Below are positions 33,317-41,904 of a DNA stretch of 64,000 bases, in pieces. The notes below the pieces were generated by a model. The model was not told where the DNA came from and did no database searches. It was given only the letters and a program-made list of their open reading frames with translations. Both the position numbers and the translations under genes were made by a program. Source of the stretch: Bacteroidaceae bacterium (GTDB taxonomy: Bacteria; Bacteroidota; Bacteroidia; Bacteroidales; Bacteroidaceae); NCBI GenBank assembly GCA_017458585.1, contig JAFTAJ010000014.1, positions 62,001-126,000 of the forward strand, written 5' to 3'. The first letter of the stretch is position 1. Every line of letters starts with the position of its first letter.

Positions 33317-34381
33317 TTGGCTGAAGAACTTCAGATATTAGAGGAGGATGCCCTATACGAACATTTCCGTGTGGTGGCCGACAAAGGGCAGAGCCTGCTG
33401 AGAGTTGACAAGTTTCTCTTTGACCATCTGCAGGATGTGTCGCGCAACCGCATACAGAAAGCTGCCGATGCAGGCTTCATCCATGTGAACGGTAAGCCCG
33501 TCAAGAGCAACTATAAGGTCAAGCCCCTCGACGTGGTGAGCGTGATGCTCGACCGTCCGCGCTACGAGACAACCATAGAGCCCGAGGATATCCCCCTCGA
33601 CGTGGTGTATGAAGACGACGACCTCATGGTGGTCAACAAGCCAGCCGGACTGGTGGTGCACCCGGGCTGCGGCAACTACACCGGCACACTGGTCAACGCG
33701 CTGGCGTGGCATCTCAAGGACAATCCTGCCTTTGATGCCAACGACCCCGAGGTGGGGCTCGTCCACCGCATAGACAAAGACACCAGCGGACTGCTCGTGA
33801 TAGCCAAGACACCCCTGGCCAAGACCAGGCTCGGCGTGCAGTTTTTCAACAAGACAACCTCGCGCCTCTACCACGCGCTGGTGTGGGGCGACTTCGACAA
33901 TATGGAGGGCCGCATAGAGGGCAATATCGGCCGCGACCCCAGAGACAGACTTAAGATGGCAGTCTTTGACCCCCATTCGGATGTGGGCAAGAGTGCTGTC
34001 ACTCATTGGAGGGTGCTGAGGCGCTACAACTATGTCACCCTCGTGGAGTGTAGGCTTGAGACGGGCCGCACCCATCAGATACGTGCCCACATGCAGCATA
34101 TCGGCCATCCGCTGTTCTGCGACGAGCGCTACGGCGGCGACCAGATACTGCGCGGCACGCGCGACAGCAGCTACACCCAGTTTGTGCGCCGATGCTTCGA
34201 GGCTTGTCCGCGGCAGGCACTACACGCCAAGACGCTCGGCTTTGAGCATCCCACCACGCGCCAGCCGATGCACTTCGACTCTCCCTGGGCGGCTGACTTT
34301 GGGCAGCTGATAGACATGTGGGAGGAGTACTCGAGATTGAAGATTGACACACCCCATCCCCCTTGCGGGGACTTCCCCTAA
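33317..34381 (+). CDS. rluD: RluD-type 23S rRNA pseudouridine synthase
   Basis: 354 residues. An N-terminal S4 RNA-binding domain (about 20-80, LRVDKFLFDHLQDVSRNRIQKA) is followed by the RluA/RluD catalytic domain with VHRIDKDTSGLLV containing the catalytic Asp, and the RTHQIRAHMQHIGHP motif. It should modify U residues of helix 69. The start is TTG at 33317, because no in-frame ATG precedes the S4 domain. The last residues (TPHPPCGDFP) are encoded by a GC-rich repeat and extend the normal C-terminus. It lies between the PASTA and ddl genes. Confidence 0.93.
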   Translation: MAEELQILEEDALYEHFRVVADKGQSLLRVDKFLFDHLQDVSRNRIQKAADAGFIHVNGKPVKSNYKVKPLDVVSVMLDRPRYETTIEPEDIPLDVVYEDDDLMVVNKPAGLVVHPGCGNYTGTLVNALAWHLKDNPAFDANDPEVGLVHRIDKDTSGLLVIAKTPLAKTRLGVQFFNKTTSRLYHALVWGDFDNMEGRIEGNIGRDPRDRLKMAVFDPHSDVGKSAVTHWRVLRRYNYVTLVECRLETGRTHQIRAHMQHIGHPLFCDERYGGDQILRGTRDSSYTQFVRRCFEACPRQALHAKTLGFEHPTTRQPMHFDSPWAADFGQLIDMWEEYSRLKIDTPHPPCGDFP

Positions 34382-34408
34382 CTTAGGGGCAGAAAGATTG
34401 AAAATTGA
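34333..34408. repeat. GC-rich hairpin element flanked by GATTGAA words
   Basis: GATTGAAGATTGA (34333-34346) and GATTGAAAATTGA (34394-34406) flank a core with CCCC, GCGGGG and the hairpin CCCCTA-act-TAGGGG (34375-34389). The core resembles those inside ispE and at 53462-53510. It covers the end of rluD and the rluD-ddl spacer. Confidence 0.75.
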
Positions 34409-34422
34409 ACATTTTATAAATA

Positions 34423-35418
34423 ATGAAAAAGATTATAGCAATAGTATGCGGTGGCGACAGCTCCGAGCACGATGTGTCGCTACGCAGTGCACAAGGCATA
34501 TACTCCTTCGTTGACAAAGACATCTACGACTGCTACATAGTGGAGATGAAAGGTCTCGTATGGGAGGCGCTGCTGCCCGATGGCAGTCGCACCGCCGTCG
34601 ATCGCAATGACTTCTCCTTCCAGTGCGGCGGCGCAAAGGTGGTGCCCGACTTCGCCTACATCACCATCCACGGCACGCCAGGCGAGAACGGTATCCTGCA
34701 GGGCTACTTCGACCTAATACGCATGCCATACTCCACCAGTGGGGTGCTGATAGAGGCATTGACATTCAATAAGTTTGCCCTCAACAACTATTTGCGTTCC
34801 TTCGGAGTTACGGTGGCAGAGAGCATGCTTATACGCCGCGGGCAGGAGCACGCCATCACCGATGACGAGATAATCGACAAGATAGGGCTCCCGTGCTTTG
34901 TCAAGCCCTCCGACGACGGCAGCAGCTACGGCGTCACCAAGGTCAAGACCAAGGAGCAACTGCGCCCCGCCCTCGAGGTGGCCTTTGCTGAGGATAACGA
35001 CGTGATGATTGAGGCATTTCTCGACGGCACCGAGATAACCTGCGGCTGCTACAAGACACGCAAAGGCAGCCATGTCTTTCCCATCACAGAGGTGGTGACC
35101 AGCCAGGAGTTTTTCGACTACGATGCCAAGTACAATGGCAAGGTCGATGAGATAACCCCTGCCCGCATCGACCCGAAGACTGCGGAGCGCGTAAGCAAGC
35201 TTACCTCTGCCATCTACGACATCCTCGGATGCCGCGGCATTATACGCATCGACTATATCCTCACCGGTCCCAAAGGCAAGGAGACCATCAACATGCTTGA
35301 GGTCAACACCACCCCCGGTATGACGGCCACCAGCTTTATACCCCAGCAGATACGCGCTGCCGGCCGTGAGCCCGGCGAGGTGATAGCCGACATAATTGAA
35401 GACACTCTTAACCCTTAA
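34423..35418 (+). CDS. ddl: D-alanine--D-alanine ligase
   Basis: 331 residues of the ATP-grasp family. The enzyme makes D-Ala-D-Ala for peptidoglycan. Visible motifs are the N-terminal IVCGGDSSEHDVSLRSA, HGTPGENGILQGYFDL, LPCFVKPSDDGSSYGVTKVK for ATP binding, and the metal site LEVNTTPGMTATSFIPQQ. D-Ala-D-Lac specificity is not indicated. It starts after an AT-rich gap and is followed 8 bp later by an acyltransferase gene. Confidence 0.96.
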   Translation: MKKIIAIVCGGDSSEHDVSLRSAQGIYSFVDKDIYDCYIVEMKGLVWEALLPDGSRTAVDRNDFSFQCGGAKVVPDFAYITIHGTPGENGILQGYFDLIRMPYSTSGVLIEALTFNKFALNNYLRSFGVTVAESMLIRRGQEHAITDDEIIDKIGLPCFVKPSDDGSSYGVTKVKTKEQLRPALEVAFAEDNDVMIEAFLDGTEITCGCYKTRKGSHVFPITEVVTSQEFFDYDAKYNGKVDEITPARIDPKTAERVSKLTSAIYDILGCRGIIRIDYILTGPKGKETINMLEVNTTPGMTATSFIPQQIRAAGREPGEVIADIIEDTLNP

Positions 35419-35426
35419 AGTTTCCC

Positions 35427-36584
35427 ATGAATACTAAAGTTTTTGATGATATCCGCCCCTTCACAGCCGAAGAGCTGCCAGCGGCCATAGAGCAGTTGCT
35501 CGCTGATCCCCACTTCCGCGAAGTGATTAGCGTGGTGTTTCCCCAGATGACCTTCGACGACTTCGCCGCACAGGCACGCAGTTGCAAGACACCCCTCGAG
35601 TTTCAGAAAGCGTTCTGCTATCACTTCCTCAAACAGCTCGTCGCCACCAAGAGCAGCGGACTCACCATGGACAGCAGCGCCATTGACAAGACAGGCAACT
35701 ACACCTTCATCAGCAATCACCGCGACATAGTGCTCGACAGCGCCTTCCTCAGCATCCTGCTACTCGACAATGGCTTCAGCAACACCACCGAGATAGCCAT
35801 TGGCGACAACCTGCTTATCTATCCCTGGATAGAGACGCTGGTGCGCATCAACAAATCGTTTATTGTGCATCGCGGACTGACCATCCGTCAGCAACTCGCT
35901 TCCAGCATCCAGATAAGCAGTTATATGCACTATGCCATACAAGAGAAAAAAGAAAACATCTGGATAGCACAGCGGCAGGGTAGGGCGAAAGACTCCAACG
36001 ATATCACACAGCGCAGTGTGATCAAGATGTTTGGCATGGGCGGTGAAGGCACACTCATTGAACGCTTGCAGCAACTCAACCTTGTGCCCACAGCCATCTC
36101 CTATGAGTTCGACCCATGCGATTACCTCAAAGCAAAAGAGATGCAGCAGAAGCGTGACAATCCCGACCATCAGAAAGCACCCGACGATGACCTCATCAAC
36201 ATGCAGACCGGCATCTACGGATGGAAAGGCGAGATACACTATAAGGCAGCGCCATGCCTCAACGAGTGGCTCGGCACACTTAATGCCGATACGCCCAACA
36301 ACGACATCTTCCTTATGCTGCGCGATAAGATAAACGTAGAGATACACAAAAACTACAAGCTCTATCCCAACAACTACATCGCTGCCGACATGCTCGAGGG
36401 CAACACAGCGTGGGGCGAGCGCGGACACTATGGTGAGAACGACAAGGCGGCCTTTGAACAATACCTCAACGAGCGCGTAGCTCTGGTCGAGCTGCCCAAT
36501 CCCGACCGCTATTACCTCTGCCGTCAGATACTGCTGATGTACGCCAACCCCCTGTACAATTATAACAAAGCCATTGAAAGCTAG
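35427..36584 (+). CDS. 1-acylglycerol-3-phosphate acyltransferase-like protein
   Basis: 385 residues with a PlsC-type acyltransferase core beginning near residue 88. The block-I motif appears as ISNHRDIVLDSAFLS (NHRD in place of the common NHxxxxD). FIVHRGLTIRQQ and IWIAQRQGRAKDSND (block III with the EGxR-like QGR) follow. The N-terminal ~85 residues and the C-terminal ~110 are family-specific in Bacteroidota. It probably acylates a lipid precursor at the inner membrane. Substrate is not certain. Its end overlaps the next gene by 11 bp. Confidence 0.82.
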   Translation: MNTKVFDDIRPFTAEELPAAIEQLLADPHFREVISVVFPQMTFDDFAAQARSCKTPLEFQKAFCYHFLKQLVATKSSGLTMDSSAIDKTGNYTFISNHRDIVLDSAFLSILLLDNGFSNTTEIAIGDNLLIYPWIETLVRINKSFIVHRGLTIRQQLASSIQISSYMHYAIQEKKENIWIAQRQGRAKDSNDITQRSVIKMFGMGGEGTLIERLQQLNLVPTAISYEFDPCDYLKAKEMQQKRDNPDHQKAPDDDLINMQTGIYGWKGEIHYKAAPCLNEWLGTLNADTPNNDIFLMLRDKINVEIHKNYKLYPNNYIAADMLEGNTAWGERGHYGENDKAAFEQYLNERVALVELPNPDRYYLCRQILLMYANPLYNYNKAIES

Positions 36585-37230
36585 ACTATATATATTGTGT
36601 GTATTGATGGCTGCGCTGCTGACAGCATCATGCTCCGACGACGAGTCGTGGGCACCGCCATTCCTTACCGACTTTGCCGAACTGGGCACTGACGGCAACG
36701 GAGTCATTGCCAGTATGACACTGGACAACGGCGTTAGGTATGAGAGTGCCAGGCTGGTTGTCAAGTGCGCAGAAGGAGACGGACTCACGCCTGACAGCAT
36801 TTATCGTGCAGTGTGTGTATATACGCGCATGGATAATGTTGCCACTCTATATAACTATACTAGGGCTTTCGCTCCTGAGCCCATAAGTCCTGATGTGCTG
36901 GCCAACGGGGAAATAAAGACCGACCCTTGCATAATCCAAAGTATCTGGCGTGGCGGCGACTATATCAATGCCCTTATGCTTGTGCAGGGTAAGAATCAGC
37001 CACACATTGTGGGGTTTATAGATGAGGGGATTGCCGGCGAGGAGTATAAGGAACTGACTATTCGGCTCTATCACGACCAAAATAAAGACCCCGAGGCGTT
37101 CACTCGTACCATTTATCTCTCCTGTCCTCTGCGTCAATATGCCGGACAGCTGGTGAGTGGCCGCGATAGCATCGCCTTTGTAGTTAATGAGCAAGACAAG
37201 GGAATGGCAACCTACAAGTTGCCGTATTAA
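36574..37230 (+). CDS. NigD-like lipoprotein
   Basis: 218 residues starting at TTG 36574, inside the end of the acyltransferase gene. The start gives a lipoprotein signal with lipobox LLTASC followed by acidic SDDES. The beta-rich remainder resembles the N- and C-terminal OB/beta domains of NigD-like proteins (VYTRMDNVATLYNYTRA, KTDPCIIQSIWRGGDYINA). NigD was named from a bacteriocin-region gene. Members occur widely in Bacteroidales without bacteriocin genes, and their role is unknown. Confidence 0.8.
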   Translation: MKARLYILCVLMAALLTASCSDDESWAPPFLTDFAELGTDGNGVIASMTLDNGVRYESARLVVKCAEGDGLTPDSIYRAVCVYTRMDNVATLYNYTRAFAPEPISPDVLANGEIKTDPCIIQSIWRGGDYINALMLVQGKNQPHIVGFIDEGIAGEEYKELTIRLYHDQNKDPEAFTRTIYLSCPLRQYAGQLVSGRDSIAFVVNEQDKGMATYKLPY

Positions 37231-37231
37231 A

Positions 37232-37268
37232 AAGGGAGATAGAGGTAGATAGAGGTAGATAGAAGTAG
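37232..37268. repeat. (AGGTAGATAG)n array between convergent genes
   Basis: Three to four decamers (AGATAGAGGT) of the 23512-23664 family, in the gap between the NigD-like and LuxR-type genes. No stem-loop terminator was found here. Confidence 0.85.
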
Positions 37269-37270
37269 AA

Positions 37271-37888
37271 CTATCTTATTTCTTCGGGTAGGATATAGCC
37301 GTGCTGCACGGCATAGATTGCAAGTTTGGAGAGAGACTGCGAGCGAAGTTTATGCATGATGTGTTTGCGGTGTGTGATGGCGGTATTGACGGAGATATGA
37401 AGTTTGTCCGCAATCTCTTTGTTGATCATTCCCTTTGCCAGTAGCGTCAACACTTCTTTCTCTCGCTTGGTTAGTGGCGGTTCTTCTTTTGCGGCAGCCT
37501 GCTTTATTTCGCTGGGATAGTTGCTATAGTGACGATGGCCTATCTGCTGCACATGTAGTATCTGCCGCAGAATATCCTCGCGTGGCTGTAGCATGTTTAT
37601 GCTGGGAGTAGGGAGGTTAGGAGCGAGGAGTAGGGAGTCGGTAATTGGCTCACTTTCAATAAGTACGATAGTCTTGCGTCTATGCTTTGTGTAAAAATCT
37701 CTGTTCGCGATATAGTCTGCCGCACTGACGAAGTAGTGAAAGAAGAGGCGGCTATCGTGCTCATTGCACATGAGGGGGGTACTACTGAAAGTGTGGAATG
37801 TAGCAAAGGGCATGACTTCTTCCAGCAATGCCTTAAGGCCGTGCATCATCAGGGAGTTTTTGCCTATCAGTGCTATCAGCGGCTGCAT
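37271..37888 (-). CDS. LuxR/NarL-type transcriptional regulator with degenerate receiver
   Basis: 205 residues. The C-terminal LuxR helix-turn-helix (about 138-200) has LTKREKEVLTLLAKGMINKE and ISVNTAITHRKHIMHKL. The N-terminal ~120 residues have the size of a receiver domain, but the usual acidic pocket and phospho-Asp are not apparent, so phosphorylation is unlikely. The stretch SLLLAPNLPTPS near residue 85 is encoded by TTAGGAG-like repeats (37607-37640) and looks like an insertion. No sensor kinase is adjacent. The target is unknown. Confidence 0.83.
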   Translation of the reverse strand: MQPLIALIGKNSLMMHGLKALLEEVMPFATFHTFSSTPLMCNEHDSRLFFHYFVSAADYIANRDFYTKHRRKTIVLIESEPITDSLLLAPNLPTPSINMLQPREDILRQILHVQQIGHRHYSNYPSEIKQAAAKEEPPLTKREKEVLTLLAKGMINKEIADKLHISVNTAITHRKHIMHKLRSQSLSKLAIYAVQHGYILPEEIR

Positions 37889-37909
37889 TGACGTTGCTTT
37901 TTTTTATTC

Positions 37910-38554
37910 TTAATTAAGGTAGGGGTTGTAGCGGCGTTCACGCTCTATGGTGGTGGTGTTGCCGTGGCCGGGATATACTTTGGTGGAGTCGGAGAGTTTC
38001 ATGACTTTGTCGCGGAGGCTACTGACGAGGTGGAGTGCGTTGCCGCCAGGGAAATCGGTGCGGCCGATAGACTGCTCGAAGAGGTTGTCGCCGGAGAAGA
38101 GGGCTCCCTCTTCCTTGCAATAGAAGCAGATGCCGCCAGGGGTGTGGCCGGGTGTCTCAATCACTTTAAAGCAGTGGTTGCCGAAGGTGATAGTGTCGCC
38201 TTCCTTGAGCATGTTGCCGAGGGGTGCGACATCGACCTTGAGGCGGTAGCCGAGTATGCTCTGCACCTGGAGGGAGAGGTTGGTGTAGAGCTCGGCATCG
38301 TTGGCATGCATCTGTGGCTTGAGGCCGTAGGCGGCATAGAGATGGGCGTTGCCCATGGTGTGGTCGAAGTGGGCGTGGGTGTTGAGTACATGCTTGAGTG
38401 TCAGCCCTTCTCGCTGGATATATTCATCTATTGCTTGATGTTCGCCACGTATGCATGCGCCGTCGTCGATGATGACGGCTTCTTTGGTTTCATCGCTGAC
38501 TACATAGCAGTTTTCTTCTACCATGTTGACTACAAAACACTTGATGTTTAGCAT
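37910..38554 (-). CDS. MBL-fold metallo-hydrolase (glyoxalase II-like)
   Basis: 214 residues of the metallo-beta-lactamase fold. The metal-binding motif is THAHFDHTMG, with further ligands in ETPGHTPGG, FSGDNLFEQSIGRTDF and YPGHGNTTT. The size and GRTDF pattern match small glyoxalase II-like hydrolases found in many bacteria. The thioester substrate is not known. Its start overlaps the end of rsmG, so it belongs to the rsmG-glyA run. Confidence 0.92.
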   Translation of the reverse strand: MLNIKCFVVNMVEENCYVVSDETKEAVIIDDGACIRGEHQAIDEYIQREGLTLKHVLNTHAHFDHTMGNAHLYAAYGLKPQMHANDAELYTNLSLQVQSILGYRLKVDVAPLGNMLKEGDTITFGNHCFKVIETPGHTPGGICFYCKEEGALFSGDNLFEQSIGRTDFPGGNALHLVSSLRDKVMKLSDSTKVYPGHGNTTTIERERRYNPYLN

Positions 38555-39171
38555 GGGATGTAAAGGATTTTCTTTGTTTCGAAGTAGGGGTGGTTGAAGT
38601 AGTCGGTGATAGGTGTGATCTCGTACCAGCAGTGCAAGTGGGCGAGTTCGTCGGTGAGGTCGCCGCCCTTAAGGCAGATGAGTCCGTTGGGTATGGCGTT
38701 GTGTTGGGTGCGGCTGATGTTTCTCTGCACGAGTTGGAGCAGTTCGGGGGCTGTCATGACGGCACGGCTGACGACGTAGTCGTATCGGCCTCGCTCTTCC
38801 TTGGCGTTGCGGTGGGTGCAGGTGACGTTGGTGAGACCGAGGGCTGTGGCTACCTCAGTAGCTACGCGTATCTTCTTGCCGATGCTGTCAATGAGGTGGA
38901 AGCGGCTCTCGGGGAAGAGTATGGCAAGTGGTATGCCAGGGAAGCCTCCGCCGGTGCCGACATCGAGGATAGTGGTGCCCGGGGTGAAATGGATGTATTT
39001 ACCAATGCTCAGCGAGTGGAGCACGTGGTGCAGGTAAAGGTTGTCGATATCCTTGCGCGAAATGACATTGATCTTGCTGTTCCATTCGCGGTAGAGCTCA
39101 TCGAGCATGGCAAACTGCGCCACTTGCTCCTCGCTGAGCAGGGGAAAGTATTCTAGTATTCTAGTAAGCAA
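38548..39171 (-). CDS. rsmG: 16S rRNA (guanine-527-N7)-methyltransferase
   Basis: 207 residues of the RsmG/GidB family. The SAM-dependent methyltransferase modifies G527 in the 530 loop of 16S rRNA. It has the N-terminal [21 protein letters not shown], the SAM loop [17 protein letters not shown], then [12 protein letters not shown] and the C-terminal KGG motif. Its start overlaps glyA by 11 bp and its end overlaps the MBL gene, consistent with one transcript. Confidence 0.96.
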   Translation of the reverse strand: MLTRILEYFPLLSEEQVAQFAMLDELYREWNSKINVISRKDIDNLYLHHVLHSLSIGKYIHFTPGTTILDVGTGGGFPGIPLAILFPESRFHLIDSIGKKIRVATEVATALGLTNVTCTHRNAKEERGRYDYVVSRAVMTAPELLQLVQRNISRTQHNAIPNGLICLKGGDLTDELAHLHCWYEITPITDYFNHPYFETKKILYIPC

Positions 39172-40441
39172 AGAGCGGGTAGTTCTTCATGGTGGCGTTT
39201 ACTTCACCGCGCACCTTGGCAATAACTTGCTCGTTCTCGGGATCGTTGAGCACTTCTTCTATCCATGCTGCTATCTGGAGCATGAGGTCTTCCTTTGCTC
39301 CGCGTGTAGTGATGGCGGGTGTGCCAAGGCGTATGCCGGAGGTCTGGAATGCGCTGCGGCTGTCGAAGGGCACCATGTTCTTGTTGACAGTGATGTCGGC
39401 TGCCACGAGTGCGTTTTCAGCTACTTTGCCGGTGAGCTCGGGATACTTGGGTCTGAGGTCGATGAGCATGGAGTGGTTGTCGGTGCCTCCGCTTACTACT
39501 CCGAAGCCACGCTTTACTAGTTCGTCGGCTAATACTGCAGCGTTCTTCTTCACTTGCTTTGCGTATTCCTTAAACTCAGGCTGGAGTATCTCGCCAAAGG
39601 CAACGGCTTTGGCTGCGATGACATGCTCGAGCGGTCCGCCCTGTATGCCTGGGAAGACAGCGCTGTTGAGTATCTGGCTCATCATCTTGACGGCGCCCTT
39701 AGGTGTGGTGAGTCCCCAAGGATTCTCAAAGTCTTTGCCCATGAGGATGATACCTCCGCGCGGACCGCGCAGTGTCTTGTGGGTGGTGGAGGTGACGATG
39801 TGTGCGTACTTGACGGGGTTGTCGAGGAGTCCGGCAGCGATGAGGCCTGCGGGGTGTGCCATGTCAACCATGAAGATGGCACCTACTTTGTCGGCTATCT
39901 GGCGCATGCGTGCGTAGTCCCATTCGCGGCTATAGGCTGAGCCTCCGCCTACGATGAGCTTGGGCTTGTGCTGGAGAGCGAGCTGCTCCATCTCGTCGTA
40001 ATCGACGCGGCCTGTCTCGCGGTTGAGGTTGTAGCCCACGGGGTTGTAGAGGATGCCGGAGGTATTAACCTTAGAACCGTGGCTGAGATGGCCTCCGTGG
40101 TCAAGGTTGAGTCCCATGAAGGTGTCGCCGGGCTTAAGCACAGCGAAGAACACGGCTGCGTTGGCTTGTGCGCCGGAGTGGGGCTGCACATTGGCGTACT
40201 CTGCATCAAAGATTTTCTTGATGCGTTCGATGGCGATGGTCTCGCTTTGGTCAACGTTGACGCAGCCGCCATAGTAGCGTTTGCCGGGGTAGCCCTCGGC
40301 GTACTTGTTGGTTAGGCAGGAGCCCATGGCTTCCATTACCTGGTCGCTTACGAAGTTTTCAGAGGCGATGAGTTCTACGCCTTTGAGCTGGCGCTGGTGT
40401 TCGGCCTCGATGATGTTGAAGATTTCTTTGTCGCGGATCAT
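39161..40441 (-). CDS. glyA: Serine hydroxymethyltransferase
   Basis: 426-residue PLP enzyme that interconverts serine and glycine with tetrahydrofolate, the main source of one-carbon units. It has the start [42 protein letters not shown], and the PLP lysine in [12 protein letters not shown]. Lies 35 bp after pyrI in the same direction. It links functionally to purine and thymidylate synthesis beside the pyrimidine genes. Confidence 0.97.
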   Translation of the reverse strand: MIRDKEIFNIIEAEHQRQLKGVELIASENFVSDQVMEAMGSCLTNKYAEGYPGKRYYGGCVNVDQSETIAIERIKKIFDAEYANVQPHSGAQANAAVFFAVLKPGDTFMGLNLDHGGHLSHGSKVNTSGILYNPVGYNLNRETGRVDYDEMEQLALQHKPKLIVGGGSAYSREWDYARMRQIADKVGAIFMVDMAHPAGLIAAGLLDNPVKYAHIVTSTTHKTLRGPRGGIILMGKDFENPWGLTTPKGAVKMMSQILNSAVFPGIQGGPLEHVIAAKAVAFGEILQPEFKEYAKQVKKNAAVLADELVKRGFGVVSGGTDNHSMLIDLRPKYPELTGKVAENALVAADITVNKNMVPFDSRSAFQTSGIRLGTPAITTRGAKEDLMLQIAAWIEEVLNDPENEQVIAKVRGEVNATMKNYPLFAY

Positions 40442-40476
40442 GATGTTAATTTATAATTTAATGATTTACTGTTGTT

Positions 40477-40932
40477 TTATTTTAGTTTGGCATCTTTTAT
40501 GCGCTGCTCTTTCTCGCAGTAGTGGCATTTCATGATGCCTTGGTGTTTGTCGATGACATGGAAGATGGTGCGCATAGGCTCGTTGTTGGTGATGCACTTG
40601 GGGTTGGCGCATTTGACGATGTTGCATAGCTCTTCGGGCATCTCAACGCGCTTTTTCTCTACCACTTCATAGTTGCGGATAATGCAGAGGGTGACATCGG
40701 GAGCTATGACGGAGAGTTGGTTGAGTTCTTCATCGGTGAAGTAGCGGTCGGCGACCTTAATGATAGACTTCTTGCCCACTTTCTCGCTGTTGAGGTTGAT
40801 ACCTATCATGACGGTGGAGGTGAGCAGATGTAGCTTCAGCAGTGTGACCACATCGTTGGTGCGGTCGCAGGGAATATGGTCTATGACGGTGCCGTTTTCA
40901 ATGGCTGACACGAGGAGTTTGCGATTGTTCAT
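40477..40932 (-). CDS. pyrI: Aspartate carbamoyltransferase regulatory chain
   Basis: 151 residues. The allosteric nucleotide-binding domain (about 1-95) has [18 protein letters not shown]. The zinc domain has the four cysteines in CANPKCIT and KCHYCEK. It binds CTP/ATP and regulates the PyrB catalytic trimers. The start overlaps the pyrB stop by 4 bp (ATGA), in the usual order pyrB-pyrI. Confidence 0.97.
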   Translation of the reverse strand: MNNRKLLVSAIENGTVIDHIPCDRTNDVVTLLKLHLLTSTVMIGINLNSEKVGKKSIIKVADRYFTDEELNQLSVIAPDVTLCIIRNYEVVEKKRVEMPEELCNIVKCANPKCITNNEPMRTIFHVIDKHQGIMKCHYCEKEQRIKDAKLK

Positions 40933-41879
40933 GAGATGATGGTTTGGTCGTTGGTGATGTCGTCGAGAGTGTAGTTGAGCACGTCGCTGATGAGTGCTTC
41001 ACGTGCGTAGAGCCCGTTCTGGGCTTGCTGGAAGTAGTAGGCATGTGGATTGTCGTCAACGTCGGCTTTTATCTCGTTGATGCGGGGCAGGGGATGGAGT
41101 ATCTTCATGTTGTCTTTGGCCTTGGTGAGCATGTCGGCGCTGAGGATGTATGCGTCCTTGACGCGCTCGTATTCCATGAGGTCGGTGAAGCGCTCTTTCT
41201 GCACGCGTGTCATATAGAGGATGTCGGCGGTGCTTATCACGTCTTCGTTGAGGTCGGTGCCTTCGGTGAATCGTATGTTTTGTTGGTGGCAGTAAATCTT
41301 GTATTCCTCTGGCATCTCAAGTTCCTTGGGTGCGATGAAATGGAAGGTGGGGTTGAAGTGGCGCATGGCCATGAGCAGTGAGTGGACGGTGCGGCCGTAC
41401 TTGAGGTCTCCCACGAGGTGGATGTGCAGGTTGTCGAGGGTGCCTTGCGTCTTGAAGATTGAGTACATGTCGAGCATGGTCTGCGAGGGGTGTTGGTTGC
41501 TGCCGTCGCCGGCATTGATGATGGGCACATCGGTGACCTCGCTGGCGTAGCGGGCTGCTCCCTCAAGGTAGTGGCGCATGATGATGACGTCGGCATAGTT
41601 GCTGACCATCTTGATGGTGTCCTTAAGGCTCTCGCCCTTGGTGCCGCTGGTTATCTTGGGGTCGGCAAAGCCTATGACACGAGCACCGAGACGGTTGGCG
41701 GCAGTCTCAAAGCTAAGGCGGGTACGAGTGGAGGGCTCAAAGAAGAGGGTAGCGACAACCTTGCCCTCAAGCATTCGACGATTGGGATGACGCTCAAACT
41801 CGGTGGCCATCTGCAGGAGGTATTCTATCTTTTCTCTTGTTAGATTGGCCAGGGTTATTACACTTCTGTTTTCTGACAT
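40929..41879 (-). CDS. pyrB: Aspartate carbamoyltransferase catalytic chain
   Basis: 316 residues. It condenses carbamoyl phosphate and aspartate in pyrimidine synthesis. The carbamoyl-phosphate loop is [44 protein letters not shown] and [11 protein letters not shown] are all present. It starts 25 bp after the DUF3078 gene and is coupled to pyrI. Confidence 0.98.
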   Translation of the reverse strand: MSENRSVITLANLTREKIEYLLQMATEFERHPNRRMLEGKVVATLFFEPSTRTRLSFETAANRLGARVIGFADPKITSGTKGESLKDTIKMVSNYADVIIMRHYLEGAARYASEVTDVPIINAGDGSNQHPSQTMLDMYSIFKTQGTLDNLHIHLVGDLKYGRTVHSLLMAMRHFNPTFHFIAPKELEMPEEYKIYCHQQNIRFTEGTDLNEDVISTADILYMTRVQKERFTDLMEYERVKDAYILSADMLTKAKDNMKILHPLPRINEIKADVDDNPHAYYFQQAQNGLYAREALISDVLNYTLDDITNDQTIIS

Positions 41880-41904
41880 TATTTATGTGTTTTAGGTGGC
41901 GATA

